Program-made: the position numbers and the translations under genes
The notes under the pieces: model-generated
Seen by the model: only the letters and a program-made list of their open reading frames with translations
Databases searched by the model: none
What the model was told of the DNA's origin: nothing
Part shown: positions 59,275 through 64,000 of the stretch, one piece after another
How the letters are laid out: each line of letters opens with the position of its first letter
How positions within the stretch are numbered: position 1 is the first letter of the stretch
NCBI GenBank assembly: GCA_022450045.1
Contig: JAKURD010000017.1
Span: 1 to 64,000, forward strand
Origin: Gracilimonas sp.
GTDB taxonomy: Bacteria > Bacteroidota > Rhodothermia > Balneolales > Balneolaceae
Length of the DNA: 64,000 nucleotides
Direction: 5' to 3'

Positions 59275-60192
59275 ATGGGCCATAATCACCACCACCATCA
59301 GACAAATGTTGACGATTCTTCCATATGGAAACTTTGGGTATCTATATTTTTGAACCTCACCATAACGCTGGCGCAGGTGATCGGGGGTATTATCGCCAAC
59401 AGCCTTGCTTTGTTATCCGATGCGGTTCATAACTTCAACGACTCAATGTCGCTGGTAACCACGTTGGTTACCAAGAAGATCGCTAAAAAGGAAGCTAGTT
59501 CATCTAAGACATTCGGGTACAAACGGGCGGAGATTATAGGAGCATTTGCAAACCTGATTACTTTGGTTATTGTTGCATTATTCTTAATTAAAGAAGGTAT
59601 TGAGCGATTTATAGCCCCTGAGCCCATTGATGGGCTAACCATGTTTTGGGTGGCTATGATCGGTTTGGCTGCGAACCTGATTACAGCAGCCTTGCTATGG
59701 AAGAACTCCAAAGATGATATTAATATGAGGAGTGCATTCATACATATCCTATCTGATGCGCTCTCTTCGGTTGGAGTGATCATTGGTGGATGGCTGATTA
59801 TTCAATATGATTGGTACATTATTGACACCATTCTCACCATACTTATCGGATCTTATATTCTATGGCATTGCTATCATATGCTACGGGAAACCATAGATAT
59901 TTTGATGGAGGCTAAGCCCGAAAATATTAATATTGATGAGCTGAAAGTGGCAATGGCAGATATAGATAAAGTGTGTGGTGTGCATCATATCCATGTATGG
60001 CGGCTTGATGAACACAGCACTCTGCTGGAAAGCCACATTGTGATCGAAAAAGAAGACCTTGATGAAATGGAAACCATAAAATCATCCATCAAAAAATTAC
60101 TTCACGATAAATTTGAGATCTACCACAGCACGCTGGAATTCGAATTTGAGCCTTGCAACGATCATAAGCACGAAGCGGCGTATCAGCATTAA
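59275..60192 (+). CDS. Cation diffusion facilitator (CDF) family metal exporter
   Basis: This 305-residue CDF transporter begins with MGHNHHHHQTNVDD, a metal-binding His run. Six predicted membrane helices follow. NSLALLSDAVHNFNDSMSLV (HxxxD in helix 2) and SAFIHILSDALSSVGVIIGG (HxxxD in helix 5) form the transport site, the His/Asp arrangement typical of Zn/Cd-specific members. The C-terminal cytoplasmic domain includes VCGVHHIHVWRLDEHSTLLE and IEKEDLDEMETIKSSI. It would exchange metal for protons. Zinc is the most likely substrate; cobalt or cadmium are possible. Confidence 0.92.
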   Translation: MGHNHHHHQTNVDDSSIWKLWVSIFLNLTITLAQVIGGIIANSLALLSDAVHNFNDSMSLVTTLVTKKIAKKEASSSKTFGYKRAEIIGAFANLITLVIVALFLIKEGIERFIAPEPIDGLTMFWVAMIGLAANLITAALLWKNSKDDINMRSAFIHILSDALSSVGVIIGGWLIIQYDWYIIDTILTILIGSYILWHCYHMLRETIDILMEAKPENINIDELKVAMADIDKVCGVHHIHVWRLDEHSTLLESHIVIEKEDLDEMETIKSSIKKLLHDKFEIYHSTLEFEFEPCNDHKHEAAYQH

Positions 60193-60200
60193 GTGATGCG

Positions 60201-60704
60201 TTATTGATCTGCCGGCACAGAAAAATCCTGATTGTATGGATTAGTTTCCGGAACTGTGATCTGAACAAGTCCATAGTTTGCCGCCTGATGACATTGGTTA
60301 CAAGTCTGTACCATCGTTTGATAATTTTCTTTGAACATATTTCGGTCTTTTGCATCTATAGCAGCTTCCATTTGCACGATCTGAGGTGGAAGCATACTTT
60401 CAAGTAAACCGCTTACATCCACGCCATCATCCATATGGTTTTCATCAATAATGGTTTCTGTGAGCTCTTCTATCTCATGAGCATAAATGTCGGCGAGCCC
60501 CCAGTTTTCTTCTATACCTGCAAAATACAATTTAACGCTGTAGCGCTGCATGAACGACATATGATAGATCAACGGGACTGCATCCATATAGTGTTCATCA
60601 GAATCCATATGCTCCCCGGACTGGTGATTGGGTTGGCATGCAATTCCAATAAAAATTAAAGTAGTGACTAACAGTACAGAACCAGCTTTAAATGAATTTT
60701 TCAT
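60201..60704 (-). CDS. Lipoprotein with a single haem-binding CxxCH motif
   Basis: The start at 60704 (MKNSFKAGSVLLVTTLIFIG) gives a 167-residue lipoprotein with lipobox IGIAC (Cys23). The mature part is largely helical and acidic. One haem c motif, QTCNQCHQAANYG (Cys135, Cys138, His139), lies near the C-terminus, in the manner of cytochrome c' or c-556-like four-helix proteins. An axial Met or His elsewhere is not identified with certainty. It lies tail-to-tail with the CDF gene and 73 nt divergently from the SCO gene. A link to respiratory copper or haem is suggested only by position. Confidence 0.72.
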   Translation of the reverse strand: MKNSFKAGSVLLVTTLIFIGIACQPNHQSGEHMDSDEHYMDAVPLIYHMSFMQRYSVKLYFAGIEENWGLADIYAHEIEELTETIIDENHMDDGVDVSGLLESMLPPQIVQMEAAIDAKDRNMFKENYQTMVQTCNQCHQAANYGLVQITVPETNPYNQDFSVPADQ

Positions 60705-60777
60705 GATGGATAAATATGAATTGATTACTTGTTCTAACAATGCCTAAGTTATTTCCCAACCCCGATACATTCAAATC

Positions 60778-61353
60778 ATGAAAAAACTAATAATTCTACT
60801 ACTTCCGATTCTTATCATCAGCTGTAACAGCGGCCCTGATGTGATCGACGATCTGAGCGATACCTCTTTTGAACTGCTGAATCAGGATAGTACTGCGGTT
60901 ATTTTTCCGGATGATTTTGAAGGTGAATTTGTAGTGATGGGATTCATTTATACAAACTGCCCGGATATTTGCTCGCTGATCACACAGAACCTGATGCGCA
61001 TTCAACAAGACATGAATTACCCGGATGACGTGCATTTTATAGCGGCAACTTTTGATCCTGAAAGAGATACTCCTTCCATCCTGAAAAAATATGGGGAAGC
61101 TTTTGGGGTGGATGAGAACTTCACTTTTTTAACTGGAGACTCCACAGAAGTTTTTGCCTTGATGGATAGCTCAAGAGTCCGTAGCCAGGTCTCGATGACA
61201 GACACAACCGCTGATGGACGTGAATTATATTTCATAAATCATTCTGATAAGATCATGGTGCTTGATAAACAGTCGCGGGTTGTATTCGAATACGGAGGAA
61301 GTCAGCCTATGATCCCATCTTTAGTTAAAGAAGACCTTAATAAAATACGATGA
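60778..61353 (+). CDS. SCO1/SenC-family lipoprotein
   Basis: This 191-residue lipoprotein (MKKLIILLLPILIISCNSG, lipobox Cys16) has a thioredoxin-like fold. The copper-binding pair is in FIYTNCPDICSLITQNLMRI (CPxxC, Cys61 and Cys65). FIAATFDPERDTPSILKKYG and FTFLTGDSTEVFALM are standard for SCO, and the third ligand is the His in LYFINHSDKIMVLDKQSRV. SCO proteins deliver copper to the CuA site of cytochrome c oxidase or act as thiol reductases. The next gene (PCuAC-like) overlaps its stop by 4 bp, a common pairing in Cu delivery to oxidase. Confidence 0.93.
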   Translation: MKKLIILLLPILIISCNSGPDVIDDLSDTSFELLNQDSTAVIFPDDFEGEFVVMGFIYTNCPDICSLITQNLMRIQQDMNYPDDVHFIAATFDPERDTPSILKKYGEAFGVDENFTFLTGDSTEVFALMDSSRVRSQVSMTDTTADGRELYFINHSDKIMVLDKQSRVVFEYGGSQPMIPSLVKEDLNKIR

Positions 61354-61787
61354 GATATCTGGCATACTTTTTAACGGTGTTAGTGCCATTGGTGATGATC
61401 TCTTGCGGGGCAGAAAAAGAACAAGTGACCGAAGAGGAAGTGGTGGAAGAACGGGTTCGCCCGGCTGCTTCCGGTGGGACAAGCGCGGCTTATTTCAGCT
61501 ATTCCAATACTTTCGATAAGCCTGATACTTTGATTTCTGTAAACAGCGCTGTTGCACGGTTAACCCAAATACACGAGAGCTATGAAACAGAAGATGGGAT
61601 GACGGGAATGAGAGAGCGAAGGGAAGTGATCATTCCGGCAGGGGAAAACGTGGTTTTTAAACAAGGTGGGCTGCATGTGATGATGATGGATCTGCGTAAA
61701 GATCTAAGTGCTGGTGATTCTGTTGGTGTGGAGCTTGAATTGAAGCTGGCAGGCAGGGTCTCCAGATTATTGCCTGTTCAGCCATAA
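61350..61787 (+). CDS. PCu(A)C-like periplasmic copper chaperone
   Basis: This 145-residue lipoprotein (MRYLAYFLTVLVPLVMISCG, Cys19) is of the PCuAC/DUF461 family. The Cu(I)-binding pattern H(M)x10Mx21HxM is nearly complete: QIHESYETEDGMTGMRERR gives His75 and Met84/Met87, and GGLHVMMMDLRKDL gives His109 and Met111. PAGENVVFKQGG is the family's loop. It hands Cu(I) on together with SCO. It is translationally coupled to the SCO gene by a 4-bp overlap and followed by a terminator hairpin. The N-terminal linker is Glu-rich. Confidence 0.9.
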   Translation: MRYLAYFLTVLVPLVMISCGAEKEQVTEEEVVEERVRPAASGGTSAAYFSYSNTFDKPDTLISVNSAVARLTQIHESYETEDGMTGMRERREVIIPAGENVVFKQGGLHVMMMDLRKDLSAGDSVGVELELKLAGRVSRLLPVQP

Positions 61788-61800
61788 ATAGCTAAAATAA

Positions 61801-61829
61801 AAAAAGGCTTCCGGTTCCCCGAAAGCCTT
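61801..61829. terminator. Terminator between SCO/PCuAC operon and the DUF7282-like gene
   Basis: AAAGGCTT pairs with AAGCCTTT around CCGGTTCCCCGA (one bulged A), between convergent stops at 61787 and 61849, with A/T runs on both sides. Confidence 0.7.
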
Positions 61830-61848
61830 TCATTACCTAATCTTCAGC

Positions 61849-63366
61849 TTACTGAATCGTAAACTGAACCATCACTACATTATCCATAGCATCAAATACG
61901 GGAGGATCATCCGATCCCTGAGATCCATCAAAGTCGTAAGAGCCGATGGTTCCGTTATCGATATGAAGCATAGCCCAAACTTTGTCACCGGTTTCAAGCG
62001 TTTCACCTTCGTCCAGAGTGATTATCAGGTCATCATTTTGACCGAGATACACTTGTCCATGCCCAATGCTCGCAGGTACAACAGGAGCATCGCTGCCGTC
62101 GTCCCAGTGCAGAACTACAAAACCGATCTGGTCTGTCATGGTTTCGGAAATAGTAAGGGTATTGTCTTGAACAGATTGATCCCCGGCTACAACCGAAGGT
62201 GTTGCAGAGCCACTGATGGTGATATTTATTGTAAGGATACCATTAGCAGTAACTACCGGTTGATCGTGAGGACCAACTCCGTCAAATTCGTAGCTTCCTT
62301 TCTCACCGGTATCAAAGTGAACCATGGGCCACAGTTGTTCGCCGTCTTCCACTACTTCGCCATCATTGAAGGTGATTTGAACATCGGTGTTCATACCGGC
62401 TTCAATCGGAGCTTTTCCGATTATATCGGGAACTTGAGGACCGTCATTACTTTCATTTGAACGGTGTATCACAACCCATCCGTCAGTATCAGATTTCACA
62501 TCAACCACAATGGAATTGTTCATGACTGTCTGGTCATTGGCCGTAAGGGTTGAAGTATTTTCAAGAACAGTAAATGATTCCAGAACAATGACTCCTTCAA
62601 AAAATACCGGTTGGTCTAAGCCGTTGGCTCCGTCAAATTCATAAGCTCCTACTTCTCCGGTGTCATAGTGAAGCATGGGGAATAAATTGTCTCTGGCTTC
62701 TACACTTTCGCCTTCGCTCAGAATGATTTCCACATCTTCATTTATGCCGGCGCTCACTGGAGCTTTTCCAATGATTTCCGGGACCTGCGGTGCGTCGTTA
62801 GTGGCATTTGGCCCGTGGATCACAATCCATCCGTCCTCAGCAGCATTCACAGAAACAGTAAAGATATTTCCTTGATTTACCTGATCTGTTACGGTAATTA
62901 AGGGATTGGTTTGGCTGATCGTAAATGAACTCATGATGATCTCCTCATTAAAAGTAACGGGAAGATCAAGTCCGTTTTCTCCATCAAATTCATACTCCCC
63001 AATTGTTCCGGTGTCTTCGTGAAGCATTGCCCAAAGGATTTCGTCATTAGCTACGCCTTCTTCCAGCTGAATACTTACATTGGTATTAGAGCCGGTTTCT
63101 ACCATAGTTTTACCTATGATCTCAGGAACTTGTGGTCCGTCATTACTTTCGTTGGAACGGTGAATAACTACCCAGCCGTTTGCCGGAGAATCAATTTGCG
63201 ATATCACAACTTGATTTCCACTCATAGTGCCTTGGGTGTTGGCTTCAACGGAAGGGATGTCTTCCTCATCGATGGTTTCGCCGGAGGAATTATTATCGTT
63301 ACTGCATGCGGCAAAGGTAAAAAGCGAGGCTGTAATAAGAATGAATAGTTTATTTGTTAGTTTCAT
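61849..63366 (-). CDS. Lipoprotein with four tandem DUF7282-like domains
   Basis: This 505-residue lipoprotein has the signal MKLTNKLFILITASLFTFAAC (lipobox FAAC). After a short Ser/Asn/Asp linker it holds four repeats of roughly 110-115 residues. Each runs GWVVIH-SN-NDGPQVPEIIG, a Gly-Asn-Thr-x-V turn, L-EGE, LW-MLH-DTG and YEFDG-G-DQPV. The first three are very similar to each other. The fourth is more diverged (GFVVLHWDDGSDAPVVPASI). This pattern matches domains known from haloarchaeal and some bacterial surface proteins. The function is not known. The likely location is the outer membrane surface. Confidence 0.8.
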   Translation of the reverse strand: MKLTNKLFILITASLFTFAACSNDNNSSGETIDEEDIPSVEANTQGTMSGNQVVISQIDSPANGWVVIHRSNESNDGPQVPEIIGKTMVETGSNTNVSIQLEEGVANDEILWAMLHEDTGTIGEYEFDGENGLDLPVTFNEEIIMSSFTISQTNPLITVTDQVNQGNIFTVSVNAAEDGWIVIHGPNATNDAPQVPEIIGKAPVSAGINEDVEIILSEGESVEARDNLFPMLHYDTGEVGAYEFDGANGLDQPVFFEGVIVLESFTVLENTSTLTANDQTVMNNSIVVDVKSDTDGWVVIHRSNESNDGPQVPDIIGKAPIEAGMNTDVQITFNDGEVVEDGEQLWPMVHFDTGEKGSYEFDGVGPHDQPVVTANGILTINITISGSATPSVVAGDQSVQDNTLTISETMTDQIGFVVLHWDDGSDAPVVPASIGHGQVYLGQNDDLIITLDEGETLETGDKVWAMLHIDNGTIGSYDFDGSQGSDDPPVFDAMDNVVMVQFTIQ

Positions 63367-63521
63367 AATTAAAGGTGTTTTTTTGTTTTTATTTGCTATT
63401 CATCTTTGAATACGAAAGCTTTCGGGAGGCAGATTGGAACGAATTTTCTTAGCGTTAATTACGGTTTCTGTGTTTTGAAAGAATAGACGGTTAAAAATTG
63501 AGGAAAGGCGGAATATTGTAT

Positions 63522-64000
63522 ATGGATAACGAAAAAGCAGATCGTACGGCCGAATCATATAACAGGCAGGCGAAAATGTATGAGGATAAGTGGGAAGATT
63601 ATTTATTTCATACACATCAAAGAATGCTGGATATCTTTACCTCAGGCCAAGAGCACAGAATATTGGATGTAAGTGCAGGGACCGGTTTAATGGCACATCA
63701 TCTGTTGAAAAAAGACTATGATTTTTCTGAATTAGTGCTGAATGATATTTCTGAAGAAATGCTAAATAGGGCAAAAAAAAGATTTGATGAGCACGAAGCT
63801 GTTTCATTTGCTGAATTTCCGGTAGAAAAGCTTGGTTTTGAAGACGAGAGCTTTGATACTGTAATTTCGGTGAATGCCTTTCATAATTACACAGATCAGT
63901 TATTGGCACTATCGGAAATTCATAGATTATTAAAGCCCGGTGGTAAGCTTTATCTGTTAGACTGGAATAAAAAAGGAGTATTTCGGTTGGTCAATTTTTG
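63522..64000 (+). CDS. Class I SAM-dependent methyltransferase, cut by the right edge
   Basis: The first 159 codons of a methyltransferase start MDNEKADRTAESYNRQAKMY at 63522. ILDVSAGTGLMAHHLLKK is the SAM-binding glycine motif with Ser in place of the first Gly, LVLNDISEEMLNRAKKRF provides the Asp after strand 2, FDTVISVNAFHNY is motif IV and LLKPGGKLYLLDW motif VI. The frame is open to position 64000, so the C-terminus is unseen. Methyltransferase11-type layout; the substrate is not deducible. Confidence 0.85.
   Translation, partial: MDNEKADRTAESYNRQAKMYEDKWEDYLFHTHQRMLDIFTSGQEHRILDVSAGTGLMAHHLLKKDYDFSELVLNDISEEMLNRAKKRFDEHEAVSFAEFPVEKLGFEDESFDTVISVNAFHNYTDQLLALSEIHRLLKPGGKLYLLDWNKKGVFRLVNF

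Overview
The window looks like a chromosomal segment of a marine Bacteroidota-type bacterium, most likely Balneolota (Balneolaceae). This is inference from gene content: a PorX-type regulator with a PglZ domain, a secreted protein ending in a type IX secretion (T9SS) sorting domain, many lipoproteins with short Bacteroidota-style lipoboxes, promoter-like TAnnTTTG boxes, few Shine-Dalgarno sites, and palindromic repeats between genes. No rRNA or tRNA gene and no CRISPR array was recognised.

Layout. 1-1.3 kb is mobile-element debris: the 5' part of an IS256-family transposase runs off the left edge, its end abuts the C-terminal third of an integron-type tyrosine recombinase, and a GIY-YIG nuclease gene follows. 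1.7-16.7 kb holds housekeeping and envelope genes: tsaE, porX, a ComEA-like protein, an alpha/beta hydrolase, an RluA-type pseudouridine synthase, trhO, a secreted metalloprotease-like protein, fumarylacetoacetase, an HU gene followed by an HU-membrane-LysM gene, hemW, gamma carbonic anhydrase and radC. 16.7-20.7 kb mixes a gene graveyard (frameshifted XRE regulator, antitoxin with an amber codon, frameshifted higB beside intact higA) with amn and a NUDIX gene. 21-32.5 kb is core metabolism and information processing: peroxiredoxin, topA, rlmG, malic enzyme, an M1 peptidase, recR, ybaB and dnaX. 32.7-40.8 kb has a beta-helix lipoprotein, an NAPE-PLD-like hydrolase, an S9 peptidase and copZ/copA.

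41.2-43.95 kb appears to be an integron cassette array without an integrase (a CALIN): an SH3-domain gene split by one TAG, a toxin-antitoxin pair and two orphan ORFs, separated by attC-like sites. The start of each of these cassettes is complementary to the start of its own attC. The array is cut off by an IS110 remnant and an IS3-family element (44404-45776). 46-64 kb returns to chromosomal genes: DUF411, an SDR, GroES-like plus YitT, an MBL protein, tamB/tamA, an M14 peptidase, a CDF exporter, a haem-motif lipoprotein, SCO, PCuAC, a four-repeat DUF7282-like lipoprotein and a methyltransferase cut by the right edge.

Themes. Copper handling recurs (copZ, copA, DUF411, SCO, PCuAC). Intergenic space is filled with several dispersed palindromic repeat families. 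One has terminal inverted repeats and 4-5 bp flanking direct repeats, so it looks like a MITE. Several genes end inside these repeats, which supply their stop codons or last residues. The repeat family and the cassette array are the least ordinary features here.
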